A stretch of DNA of 9,553 bases from CAYJAD01 sp964371835 (GTDB lineage: Bacteria; Desulfobacterota; Desulfovibrionia; Desulfovibrionales; Desulfovibrionaceae), in contig CAYJOP010000080.1 in assembly GCA_964371835.1 (NCBI GenBank), forward strand, positions 1 through 9,553, read 5' to 3'. The notes under the pieces are model-generated. The model searched no databases, was not told the origin of the DNA, and saw only the letters and a program-made list of their open reading frames with translations. The position numbers and the translations under genes were made by a program. Positions 1 through 6,810 of this stretch are shown here, piece after piece. Numbering within the stretch: position 1 is the stretch's first letter; every line of letters begins with the position of its first letter.

Positions 1-246
1 GCTGCTCGTGACCTTCACGAACTACTACGCTGCTGGGAAAACTATCACCGTCTATGGACAGTGCGTCTTCACATGCAACACATTCGCTTCCGCGAAGAGT
101 CCCGTTATCCTGGCTTCTATTACAGAGCCGACTACATGGGTCTTGACGACGGCAAGTGGAAGTGCTTCGTTAACTCAAAGTACGACCCCAAGACTGGCGA
201 AACAAAGCTATTCAAAAAGCCGTACTATCAAATCATTCCTGACTAG
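1..246 (+). CDS. aprA: Adenylylsulfate (APS) reductase alpha subunit, C-terminal end (5' truncated by window)
   Basis: Frame 1 is open from the first base and ends at TAG 244-246, giving 81 residues with no start in the window. The peptide has the AprA C-terminal signature: RDLHELLRCWENYHRLWTVR, then RYPGFYYRADYMGLDD, KWKCFVNSKYDP and the terminal KKPYYQIIPD. AprA is the FAD-bearing catalytic subunit of cytoplasmic AprBA, which reduces adenosine 5'-phosphosulfate to sulfite and AMP in sulfate respiration. The family is about 650-670 residues, so roughly the last eighth is seen; aprB is expected just upstream. The qmo genes downstream encode its presumed electron donor, which supports the call. 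Codons here often end in C, as expected of a highly expressed gene. The GTG at 61 is internal and not a start. Confidence 0.95.
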   Translation, partial: AARDLHELLRCWENYHRLWTVRLHMQHIRFREESRYPGFYYRADYMGLDDGKWKCFVNSKYDPKTGETKLFKKPYYQIIPD

Positions 247-260
247 TCGGGATATATATT

Positions 261-296
261 GGGATGCCCATCCTTATCTAATAAGGGGGGCATCCC
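261..296 (+). other. Long stem-loop just after aprA, without a T-tract
   Basis: GGGATGCCC (261-269) pairs with GGGCATCCC (288-296), and TCCTTAT (271-277) pairs with ATAAGGG (281-287) with one G-T wobble. A270 is the only bulge and the loop is CTA. The 16-bp stem starts 14 nt after the aprA stop. It is followed by an A-rich stretch, so it is not a classic intrinsic terminator. A 3'-end stabiliser or RNA-processing hairpin for the abundant apr mRNA is a reasonable inference. Confidence 0.6.
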
Positions 297-310
297 CATT
301 AAAACTACAA

Positions 311-350
311 GCCCCTCAAGGCATTTGCACTGCCACTTTGGCAGTGGGGC
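311..350 (+). other. Second stem-loop in the apr-qmo spacer
   Basis: CACTGCCA (328-335) and TGGCAGTG (339-346) form a perfect 8-bp stem with a CTT loop. GCCC (311-314) can close outside it with GGGC (347-350). No T-tract follows. It lies between the aprA 3' hairpin and the terminator at 369-400. Confidence 0.5.
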
Positions 351-368
351 AATAGACAGCGATTATGG

Positions 369-400
369 GGGTGACCGTCTTTTCGGGTCGCCTTTTTTTC
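369..400 (+). terminator. Intrinsic terminator of the apr transcript
   Basis: GGTGACC (370-376) pairs with GGTCGCC (386-392) with one G-T wobble, and seven Ts follow at 393-399. This is a standard rho-independent layout. It implies that most apr transcription stops before qmoA and that qmoABCD has its own promoter or depends on read-through. Confidence 0.8.
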
Positions 401-403
401 TTC

Positions 404-458
404 CACGCTGATTTGAGCCACGGGGCATAATGTTATGCCAAGTGTCAAAATCAGTGTG
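404..458 (+). promoter_or_regulatory. Nested inverted repeats upstream of qmoA (candidate operator or leader structure)
   Basis: The outer arms CACGCTGATTTGA (404-416) and TCAAAATCAGTGTG (445-458) pair over 13 bp with one wobble and one bulged A. Centred inside is the near-perfect palindrome GGCATAATGTTATGCC (424-439), two 7-bp arms around TG. The element lies between the apr terminator and the qmoA ribosome binding site (GGGAGG, 473-478). It could be a protein-binding site or a structured 5' leader. No convincing -35/-10 pair was found, so the promoter is not placed. The site does not match the TTGTGA-type half-sites of Rex or CRP. Confidence 0.5.
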
Positions 459-486
459 AGAATATTAACGCAGGGAGGATTTACGG

Positions 487-1725
487 ATGTCCAACTCCAT
501 CCTCGTCGTTGGTGGCGGCTTTTCAGGCCTTACAGCTGCCATTGAAGCGGCGGAACTGGGCTATCAAGTCTACATTGTAGAAAAAAGCCCCTTTCTTGGC
601 GGTAGAGTGGCGCAGCTCAATAAATACTTTCCAAAACTCTGTCCCCCCTCCTGCGGTTTGGAAATTCAATTCCAACGCATCAGGAAAAACCCGCGCATCA
701 AGTTCTTTACCTTGGCCGAGGTAGTTGAACTTAAAGGACAGAAGAATAACTACACAGTTAAAGTTCGCATTAAACCACGCTACACAGCGCCGCATAATGT
801 GGATTTTAGTCTGTTAGAATCTACCTTGGAAGGTGAAACATCTAACGAATTTGAATTTGGTCTTTCAAAGCGCAAGGCGCTATATCGCTCAATGCCTTTT
901 GCATATCCTGGGCGTTATGTGCTTGACCCAAGCACTTTGTCAAAAGCTGACAGTGCAAAGGTTAGTGGACAGCAATTCCTTAATCTGGAAGAGGCTGAAA
1001 AGACCGTTAATTTAGAGGTTGGTTCAATAGTCATAGCCACAGGCTGGAAGCCTTATGACATGAATAAACTTACAAATCTTGGTGGCGGTTCCATTGCTAA
1101 CTGTGTTTCTAACATGCAGTTGGAACGCTTAGCCTCACCCTTTGGCCCAACTTCTGGTAAAATCACTCGTCCAAGTGACGGGCGTGCACCGCAGAATGTG
1201 GCCTTTGTGCAATGTGCAGGATCCCGTGACCAAAATCACTTAAATTACTGTTCGTACATTTGCTGTATGGCTTCGCTAAAGCAGGCACAATACCTTGCTG
1301 AGCAAAATCCTGACGTGCAAATTACCATTTTCTACATTGACCTTCGTACACCTGGTCGCTACATGAAAGTGCTTGAAAAAGTACAATCCTTCGCCAACGT
1401 AAAGTTTGTTAAGGGTAAGGTGGCCGACGCTGTTGCTTTGGAAAATGGCAATGTTGAACTTACAGTTGAAGATGCCATTCGTGGTGAAAAAATGACCTTA
1501 TCCTATGATATGGCCGTACTTGCAACCGGTATGCAACCATCACTTGCTTCTGAAAAGTTACCACTTCCAGTTGCCATTGATGAAGATGGCTTTGTTATAA
1601 ATGGTGAAGAAGCTGGCATCTTTACAGCCGGCTGTGCTCATATGCCACTTGATGTCATGCGGTCCGCACAATCTGGAACCTCTGCTGCCATGAAGGCAGT
1701 ACAAACGGTTAAAGGGGGTAGCTAA
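487..1725 (+). CDS. qmoA: Quinone-interacting membrane-bound oxidoreductase subunit A (HdrA-like FAD protein)
   Basis: A 412-residue cytoplasmic flavoprotein of the QmoABC complex, which links the menaquinone pool to APS reductase. A Rossmann FAD site opens the protein (GGGFSG, residues 9-14; E32 as the likely ribose-binding acid; GGR at 38-40). As in HdrA, it is followed by FPKLCPPSCGLE (48-59), with C52 and C56 as probable Fe-S ligands. A second Cys group contains C243 (QCAGSRD) and C255, C259, C260 (CSYICC). The C-terminal GIFTAGCAHMP segment is the second FAD contact typical of the fold. Length suits QmoA and is far below full HdrA, because the ferredoxin domain is absent. The start follows GGGAGGA at 473-479, 7 nt upstream. 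It is first in the qmoABCD run, with its stop 2 nt before qmoB. Confidence 0.95.
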   Translation: MSNSILVVGGGFSGLTAAIEAAELGYQVYIVEKSPFLGGRVAQLNKYFPKLCPPSCGLEIQFQRIRKNPRIKFFTLAEVVELKGQKNNYTVKVRIKPRYTAPHNVDFSLLESTLEGETSNEFEFGLSKRKALYRSMPFAYPGRYVLDPSTLSKADSAKVSGQQFLNLEEAEKTVNLEVGSIVIATGWKPYDMNKLTNLGGGSIANCVSNMQLERLASPFGPTSGKITRPSDGRAPQNVAFVQCAGSRDQNHLNYCSYICCMASLKQAQYLAEQNPDVQITIFYIDLRTPGRYMKVLEKVQSFANVKFVKGKVADAVALENGNVELTVEDAIRGEKMTLSYDMAVLATGMQPSLASEKLPLPVAIDEDGFVINGEEAGIFTAGCAHMPLDVMRSAQSGTSAAMKAVQTVKGGS

Positions 1726-1727
1726 GC

Positions 1728-4010
1728 ATGGCCACAAAAATAGGTGTATATTTTGATGTGCTAAACATCGGTGGTGGTGTCCCTGTGGATGAGCTTGCTG
1801 CCGCTGTTAGTAATAAATGGGGTGATTTTACCCCTGTTGTAAAAAGTTATCCGGTACTTGCTGATGCCATATCAAGCATTCAAGATGACATAGCAGCCAA
1901 TGAGCTTGATGGCGTTCTCATTTGTGGCACAAGTCCAAGAAATGACACCGCAATTTATGCTTTTGGCGAAGTCATGGTTGAGCGTGTAAACTTGCGCGAG
2001 CAATGTGTACTTGCTTATAAAAACCCTGACGGTTCACCTGTGTCACACACAGCACCGGAATTGCTAACCCAAATGGCACTTGATTATGTCAACATGGGTG
2101 TTGTTAAATTACAAAAAGCTGCTCCACCTGAAGGTGCTGTGGTTGAAGGTGTTAAGCGTGTGCTTGTACTTGGTGGTGGTTGGACTGGTCTAACCTCAGC
2201 CATGCAACTGGCAGCCGCCGATTATGAAGTTGTGCTTGTTGAAAAAACAGACACCTTGGGCGGACACGTTAATAACATACCCAATGCCACACCTCTAAAA
2301 GCTCCTTGGACTGAACCACAAAGCTCTGGCCTTGAAGCAAAAATTGCGGCAGTTAAAGCAAATAATAAAATCACCGTACATATGAGCTCAGGTATTACTA
2401 AGCTTTCTGGTCAACCTGGTGAATTTGTTGCTATTTTAAGCACTCCTTCTGGTGATGTTGAAATCCCAGTGGGTGCAGTTGTGCTTGCAACAGGTTGGGT
2501 TCCACTTGATGCTAAAAAATACCTTGCTCCCATGGGCTATGGCCTACCAAATGTTTACCATGCTGGTGAATTTGGAAAGCTTTTACGTGAAGGCAAAATT
2601 AAGCCAAAACGTGTAGCCTTTGTACTTGATACAACTCTTGCAGAAGATGCAGCCAAGGGCTCTTGTTGTGGCACTTGTGCAGATGGTGAAGCTTGTGAAA
2701 CTGCACAAGCTGAAGCTCCTGCATCTCCCCCTGCTGAGGGCGAGGAGCAAGCAAGCTTTGTAAAGGAAGATTTAGAGTCAGTTCGCCATCTTGGTTACTC
2801 AAACTCAGTTTCTTCCGTTGCAGCACTTCGCCTTGCCAATGCTGTTTGTGATGGTGATGAAGGCGCACAAGTCTTTATCCTTTATAAACACATGGTTGTA
2901 CAAGGTTTACTTGAGCGTTATTACAAGCACGCTCAAGATCGTCTTGGCATTATGATGACCAAGGCCGACGTCACAAGCATTGCCCAAAATGGCGAAGCTC
3001 TTAAAGTGTCTTGCGCCAATACCCTACTAGGTATGGACTTTGACGTTGACGTTGACGCTGTTGTACTACCAACTGGTATTGTACCAACAACTGCTAAAGA
3101 CGCTGTGGTGCAGTTTGATTATCGCCAAGGGCCAGATTTCCCTGACCTTGACCTATTTGACGGTTTTACCGATTCAAACTACATCTGCTTCCCGTATGAA
3201 ACTCGTCGTACTGGCGTTTACGCCGCTGGTTGTGTACGTCAACCCATGACCATGGACGCTTGTGAAGAAGATGCCTACGGTGCTGCCCTTAAAGCCATGC
3301 AGTGTATCGAAGCATCAAGCCACGGCGTTGCTGTGCACCCACGCTCAGGTGACCTTTCTCACCCCATCTTCAACTTTGTACGTTGCACTCAGTGTAAACG
3401 TTGCACAGAGGAATGCCCATTTGGAGCATTAGATGATGATGAAAAAGGCACACCTAAGCCAAATCCAGCACGTTGCCGTCGTTGCGGTACTTGTTTTGGT
3501 GCATGCCCTGAGCGTGTCATATCCTTTGCCAATTACAATATTGACCAAATTGGATCCATGATTCGTGAAGTAACTGTACCAAAAGACTTCAAAAATGATG
3601 GCCCACGCATACTAATCCTTGCTTGCGAAAATGATGCATACCCAGCACTTGATATGGCTGCCATGCGCCGTAAAGCTTGGAGCCCATATGCTCGCATAAT
3701 TCCTGTGCGCTGCTTAGGTTCAGTTAACGCCATTTGGGTGTCTGACGCCATGAGTAAAGGATTTGACGGTGTTATGTTGCTTGGTTGTAAATACGGTGAC
3801 GACTATCAGTGCCACTTTGTAAAAGGCTCTGAAATTTGTAACCGCCGTAAAGAAAATATAGCTGAAACCCTGAACCGTCTTGGTGTTGAGCCAGAACGGG
3901 TAGAACAGCTTGAAGTAGCCATAGATGAATACGACAAAGTGCCAGATTTAATTGATGGTTTCGTTGGCCGTATCATCACCATGGGCCCCAACCCGTTCAA
4001 GGGCATGTAG
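1728..4010 (+). CDS. qmoB: Quinone-interacting membrane-bound oxidoreductase subunit B (HdrA/MvhD-like flavoprotein)
   Basis: 760 residues, several domains. Residues 1-135 resemble the HdrA N-terminal domain (CGTSPR at 66-71; NLREQC ending at C93), but the usual early Cys-X-Cys-Gly pair is missing. An FAD domain starts at GGGWTG (149-154) and is interrupted by a Cys-rich insert (C313, C314, C317, C323) and an acidic Pro/Ala/Glu linker. Two [4Fe-4S] motifs follow: C553/C556/C559/C563 and C583/C586/C589/C593. The end, from about 625, is MvhD/HdrD-delta-like with C633, C662, C687, C695 and C704. In QmoABC this subunit is thought to route electrons between QmoC and AprBA, perhaps by flavin-based bifurcation or confurcation; that is inferred from the Hdr relationship. 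A G-run at 1714-1718 inside the qmoA end is the likely ribosome binding site. Confidence 0.95.
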   Translation: MATKIGVYFDVLNIGGGVPVDELAAAVSNKWGDFTPVVKSYPVLADAISSIQDDIAANELDGVLICGTSPRNDTAIYAFGEVMVERVNLREQCVLAYKNPDGSPVSHTAPELLTQMALDYVNMGVVKLQKAAPPEGAVVEGVKRVLVLGGGWTGLTSAMQLAAADYEVVLVEKTDTLGGHVNNIPNATPLKAPWTEPQSSGLEAKIAAVKANNKITVHMSSGITKLSGQPGEFVAILSTPSGDVEIPVGAVVLATGWVPLDAKKYLAPMGYGLPNVYHAGEFGKLLREGKIKPKRVAFVLDTTLAEDAAKGSCCGTCADGEACETAQAEAPASPPAEGEEQASFVKEDLESVRHLGYSNSVSSVAALRLANAVCDGDEGAQVFILYKHMVVQGLLERYYKHAQDRLGIMMTKADVTSIAQNGEALKVSCANTLLGMDFDVDVDAVVLPTGIVPTTAKDAVVQFDYRQGPDFPDLDLFDGFTDSNYICFPYETRRTGVYAAGCVRQPMTMDACEEDAYGAALKAMQCIEASSHGVAVHPRSGDLSHPIFNFVRCTQCKRCTEECPFGALDDDEKGTPKPNPARCRRCGTCFGACPERVISFANYNIDQIGSMIREVTVPKDFKNDGPRILILACENDAYPALDMAAMRRKAWSPYARIIPVRCLGSVNAIWVSDAMSKGFDGVMLLGCKYGDDYQCHFVKGSEICNRRKENIAETLNRLGVEPERVEQLEVAIDEYDKVPDLIDGFVGRIITMGPNPFKGM

Positions 4011-4018
4011 GAGGATTT

Positions 4019-5209
4019 ATGGCACAACATACAATACAACCGGATACGGGTTTTGTTCGCGACTTACAAGCAGCTGGCGGCGAAACACTGAAAAAGTGTT
4101 ACCAATGCGCAACCTGCTCTGTTGCCTGCCCCGTTGCTCCGAAAAATGCCCCCTACCCACGCAAAGAAATGGTGTGGGCCTCATGGGGTCTTAAGGATAA
4201 ATTAAAAGGCGACATTGACCTATGGCTTTGCCATAACTGCGGAAACTGCGCTGACCTCTGCCCACGCGGAGCTCGCCCAGCTGACCTCATGTCCGCCGCG
4301 CGTAACATGGTCTACCGTGACCTTACTCAACCAACTATTGTTGGTAAATTGATGAGCAAAGCCTGTGGCCTGCCCATTCTATTTGCCATACCAGCCATTT
4401 TCTGGCTAATAGTTTGGTGGATTAGAGCGAGCTTCCACGGTGGTGAATGGTTCGTTCGCGCTGCAGATGGTCGTATCGTATTTAGCGAAATGTTCCACAT
4501 TTTATATGTAATTGACCCTATCTTCATGATTACATTCTTCGGTGCTGTTTTTGTTCTCTACAGAGGCGTTGTACGGCTCATAGATAACTTTAAGCCTGAA
4601 GGCACTGTACTTATGCTAGGTAAAACAAAACATTGGATTTGCCACCTTTTTGACGTGATAGTTGAAGAAATTATTCCGCACAAAAAGTTTGACGATTGCA
4701 AAGTTGCAACGGATACTGAAGAAGAAAGTGGCTCAAAATCAAGCCGTAAGCTTGGTCACATAGTACTTGTATTCAGCTTTGTTGCTCTTGCAACTGTTAC
4801 AGCGGTGGTTGCTGGCGCATCTTGGGGCGGAATGGTTATTCCTGCTCTAAAAATGCCCACACCACTTGATCAAACAAATCCTGTTAAAATACTTGCAAAC
4901 GTTGGTGCACTAGCCATGGTAATAGGCCTTGGCCTACTCACCATGCGTCGCATGAAGCTTAACCCTAAATATCAAGGCTCAAGCTTCTATGACTGGTATC
5001 TATTAGGCGTTATCTGGCTTGTTGCCATTACAGGCATACTAAGCCAAATGTTCCGCTTAATGGACTTATTAGAACCAGCGTTTTGCGTATACTATCTGCA
5101 CTTAGTATTTGTTTGGATGCTCTTTGCATACTTGCCTTGGTCAAAGCTTGGGCACTTTGTATACAGAACAGCCGCACTAACCTATGTGCGTATGATGGGG
5201 CGTAGCTAG
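4019..5209 (+). CDS. qmoC: Quinone-interacting membrane-bound oxidoreductase subunit C (HdrC-HdrE-like fusion)
   Basis: 396 residues. The N-terminal ferredoxin domain holds two Cx2Cx2Cx3C-P motifs, C27/C30/C33/C37 and C71/C74/C77/C81, as in HdrC. The rest is a cytochrome b-type membrane domain with about six hydrophobic segments near 118-135, 159-181, 247-266, 291-309, 326-344 and 354-373. H361 and H379 are 18 residues apart, the spacing of the haem ligands H187 and H205 of NarI; H221 and H247 are further candidates. The protein anchors Qmo in the inner membrane, oxidises menaquinol and passes electrons to QmoA/B. The ribosome binding site GGAGG begins in the qmoB stop codon, so translation is probably coupled. 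A polar Glu/Ser/Lys-rich loop (about 231-244) separates the two halves of the membrane domain. Confidence 0.95.
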   Translation: MAQHTIQPDTGFVRDLQAAGGETLKKCYQCATCSVACPVAPKNAPYPRKEMVWASWGLKDKLKGDIDLWLCHNCGNCADLCPRGARPADLMSAARNMVYRDLTQPTIVGKLMSKACGLPILFAIPAIFWLIVWWIRASFHGGEWFVRAADGRIVFSEMFHILYVIDPIFMITFFGAVFVLYRGVVRLIDNFKPEGTVLMLGKTKHWICHLFDVIVEEIIPHKKFDDCKVATDTEEESGSKSSRKLGHIVLVFSFVALATVTAVVAGASWGGMVIPALKMPTPLDQTNPVKILANVGALAMVIGLGLLTMRRMKLNPKYQGSSFYDWYLLGVIWLVAITGILSQMFRLMDLLEPAFCVYYLHLVFVWMLFAYLPWSKLGHFVYRTAALTYVRMMGRS

Positions 5210-5264
5210 TCTAACCACTGCTACTTTATTATAAATACTCCGATCTCCCAAGGAGGAGGCCGTT

Positions 5265-5996
5265 ATGTCTGATGATGCTCGTAAAGTCTTCCCTATGGAA
5301 AGTGTCCTTGCATTAGTGCTTGGTAAGGAAGACGTAGATGTTAAAGATCTAGCCGGTTACCTAACTGGACGCTCACTAACTTGTGACTGCTGCTCTCGTG
5401 CAGTTGGACCACTTGCAGCCGGCTGGCTTGCAAGCCTATATCCTGCATTTGTTGAACTTAAGTGGGATGGTGCAACACCATGGGATAGCTTTGTTGCAAG
5501 CAACAAAAGCACCATTGGCGACAATGTGTCCGTTCCACCCATGAACGACTCATTAAAAGCCCTTGCTGCTAAAACTCTTGATATTCTTGCTGACCTTGAT
5601 GCTACAGTTAGCGCACAAAAGGCAGAACTTGCTGCCCTACACGCAAAAGTAGCAGAACTTGAACCACAAGAAGCAAAAGCTCAAGAGCTTGAAAAGAAAT
5701 GCAACCAACTAGAAGACAAAGTTAAAACCATGACCACTGATATGGGCGCTCTTCGCAAAGAACTTGCACCATATCAAGGCAAAATGGCCGTTGATCAACA
5801 AGAACTTATGACCATGATCAAAGGCGCCATTAAAGATAACATGAAAGGCCTAGTGGTTGGCGGTGCAGCTGGTGCTGCCATGGCAGAAGGTGCAGATGCC
5901 GCTTCCGAAGAACTATCAGACGATACCCCACGCGGCATCACTGGCGACTTCGGCTTCAACGCCTCTGGCGATGATGACGACGGCTTTGGTTTCTAA
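5265..5996 (+). CDS. qmoD: Qmo-associated accessory protein QmoD
   Basis: 243 residues, recognised mainly by position right after qmoC, where Desulfovibrio carries qmoD (DVU0851 in D. vulgaris), and by its N-terminal layout. Residues 1-92 form a compact region with a CxCC motif (C40, C42, C43) inside LTGRSLTCDCCSRAVGP. Residues about 100-167 are rich in Ala, Glu, Leu and Lys with heptad-like spacing and probably form a coiled coil. A Gly/Ala stretch (GLVVGGAAGAA) and an acidic tail ending GDDDDGFGF follow. There is no signal peptide and no clear membrane helix, so it is probably cytoplasmic. Its biochemical role is not established; a link between Qmo and AprBA is a guess. The ribosome binding site AGGAGGAGG (about 5251-5259) is strong. 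The 55-nt gap after qmoC holds no terminator, so co-transcription is likely. Confidence 0.8.
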   Translation: MSDDARKVFPMESVLALVLGKEDVDVKDLAGYLTGRSLTCDCCSRAVGPLAAGWLASLYPAFVELKWDGATPWDSFVASNKSTIGDNVSVPPMNDSLKALAAKTLDILADLDATVSAQKAELAALHAKVAELEPQEAKAQELEKKCNQLEDKVKTMTTDMGALRKELAPYQGKMAVDQQELMTMIKGAIKDNMKGLVVGGAAGAAMAEGADAASEELSDDTPRGITGDFGFNASGDDDDGFGF

Positions 5997-6008
5997 ATCC
6001 GTTCAAGT

Positions 6009-6022
6009 AACATACGTATGTT
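6009..6022. promoter_or_regulatory. Perfect 14-bp palindrome AACATACGTATGTT
   Basis: A fully symmetrical 14-mer begins 13 nt after the qmoD stop and overlaps the next hairpin by two bases. A closely related 12-bp inverted repeat, AACATGTATGTT, lies at 6753-6764 before the radical SAM gene. The shared half-sites AACAT/ATGTT flank the HxlR gene on both sides, so a common regulator is possible but unproven. Confidence 0.35.
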
Positions 6023-6043
6023 GGCGGGAGTAAATCCCGCCAA
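6021..6043 (+). terminator. GC-rich hairpin after qmoD (weak terminator or 3' stabiliser)
   Basis: TTGGCGGGA (6021-6029) and TCCCGCCAA (6035-6043) form a perfect 9-bp stem with a GTAAA loop, 25 nt past the qmoD stop. The following sequence is not a T-run, so it may protect the qmo mRNA 3' end rather than terminate by itself. A proper terminator lies about 70 nt further on. Confidence 0.55.
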
Positions 6044-6110
6044 CCTGCTACTTTAACATACAATCCGCAAATAAAAGTTCCCCCCATACCTCCTCAAAAA
6101 TTTTTAGTTT

Positions 6111-6142
6111 CTCAAATATCTTCAGGATATTTGAGGTTTTTT
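6111..6142 (+). terminator. Intrinsic terminator of the qmo operon
   Basis: CTCAAATATC (6111-6120) and GATATTTGAG (6126-6135) form a perfect 10-bp stem with loop TTCAG, followed by G and six Ts (6137-6142). It separates the sulfate-respiration genes from the downstream accessory cluster. The remainder of the 5997-6264 gap, beyond these hairpins and the palindrome at 6009, is AT-rich and shows no confident promoter. Confidence 0.85.
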
Positions 6143-6264
6143 ATTGGCAAAATATTTTTTATAGGTAAGAGTATAAGCACACTCAGCATGTATATAAATT
6201 TTAATGTCTATTATTAACCTTAAATACAAAAAAAATTAAAACAAAAAACAAGTGAATTATTGTA

Positions 6265-6612
6265 ATGTTAGATAATAAAACTTTTAATTGCAGCATGGAA
6301 TTAACATTAGATATTATAGGTGGCAAATGGAAACCCATCTTAATTTATCATATAGGCAACCATAAAAACATACGCTATGGTGAGTTAAAGCGTATTATAC
6401 CAACCATTAGCGAGCGCGTACTTTCACGAGAGTTAAGAAGTTTAGAGGCATCGAAAATTATACAAAGAACAGTTTATAATGAAAAAATCCTGCGGGTTGA
6501 ATATTGTCTTACAGAGATTGGCAATGAAATTTTGCCAGTATTGCATTCCCTTAACCAATGGGGGCAGCGATATAATGAAATTTTTTCCTATGCAAAAATT
6601 ACTATTGAATAA
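6265..6612 (+). CDS. HxlR/DUF24-family winged-helix transcriptional regulator
   Basis: 115 residues, the usual size for this family. The N-terminal segment from C9 through MELTLDIIGGKWKPILIYHI (11-30) is the typical HxlR opening. It is followed by the winged-helix core, including RYGELKRIIPTISERVLSREL and the wing with EYCLTEIG. C9 sits where DUF24 regulators such as YodB and HypR carry the redox-active Cys that senses quinones, diamide or hypochlorite, so thiol-based sensing is a fair inference. Such proteins usually act as dimers on operators near oxidoreductase genes, and a dehydrogenase and a nitroreductase lie downstream on the same strand. The in-frame TGA at 6253-6255 leaves this ATG as the first start. 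Its ribosome binding site is poor, which suggests low expression. The ligand and targets are unknown. Confidence 0.9.
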   Translation: MLDNKTFNCSMELTLDIIGGKWKPILIYHIGNHKNIRYGELKRIIPTISERVLSRELRSLEASKIIQRTVYNEKILRVEYCLTEIGNEILPVLHSLNQWGQRYNEIFSYAKITIE

Positions 6613-6752
6613 TTAGCAGATGCAAAATTAAACATTATAAATATAAAATTTTGCCTACAGACAAAAATATCCGTTATTGCCTTTTACATTTGCATACCTA
6701 TATATTGCACACATGACTTTGATGAAAAATTTTTCAAAGTTAATTAGCTAAT

Positions 6753-6764
6753 AACATGTATGTT
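6753..6764. promoter_or_regulatory. Inverted repeat AACATGTATGTT upstream of the radical SAM gene
   Basis: Two 5-bp arms, AACAT and ATGTT, surround GT, ending 46 nt before the radical SAM start. The palindrome ATTAGCTAAT (6743-6752) abuts it. The AT-rich 6613-6810 gap has no clear intrinsic terminator for the regulator gene; a stem at 6622-6629/6647-6654 has a 17-nt loop and no T-tract. A promoter for the downstream genes is expected here but could not be placed. Confidence 0.35.
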
Positions 6765-6810
6765 TTCAGACAATTAAAGTTTGAAAATATGAATAATTAT
6801 CGGAGGCAAT

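Noticed and set aside
8..355. 115-residue open frame on + overlapping the aprA end
   Set aside because: It is in another frame of aprA, shows no recognisable motif and ends within the hairpin region.
461..468. AATATTAA as -10 box for qmoA
   Set aside because: No -35 element at a proper distance, and transcription from it would start at or inside the ribosome binding site.
3040..3057. Three tandem TTGACG hexamers
   Set aside because: They encode the FDVDVD part of QmoB in a continuous frame and look like chance codon repetition, not a -35 array or functional repeat.
6622..6654. Stem GCAAAATT/AATTTTGC as terminator after the HxlR gene
   Set aside because: The loop is 17 nt, the stem is AT-rich and no T-tract follows.
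6716..6740. Near-palindrome ACTTTGA ... TTTTTCAAAGT before the radical SAM gene
   Set aside because: One arm has a two-base insertion and the centre is an A/T run, which is easily found by chance in such AT-rich DNA.
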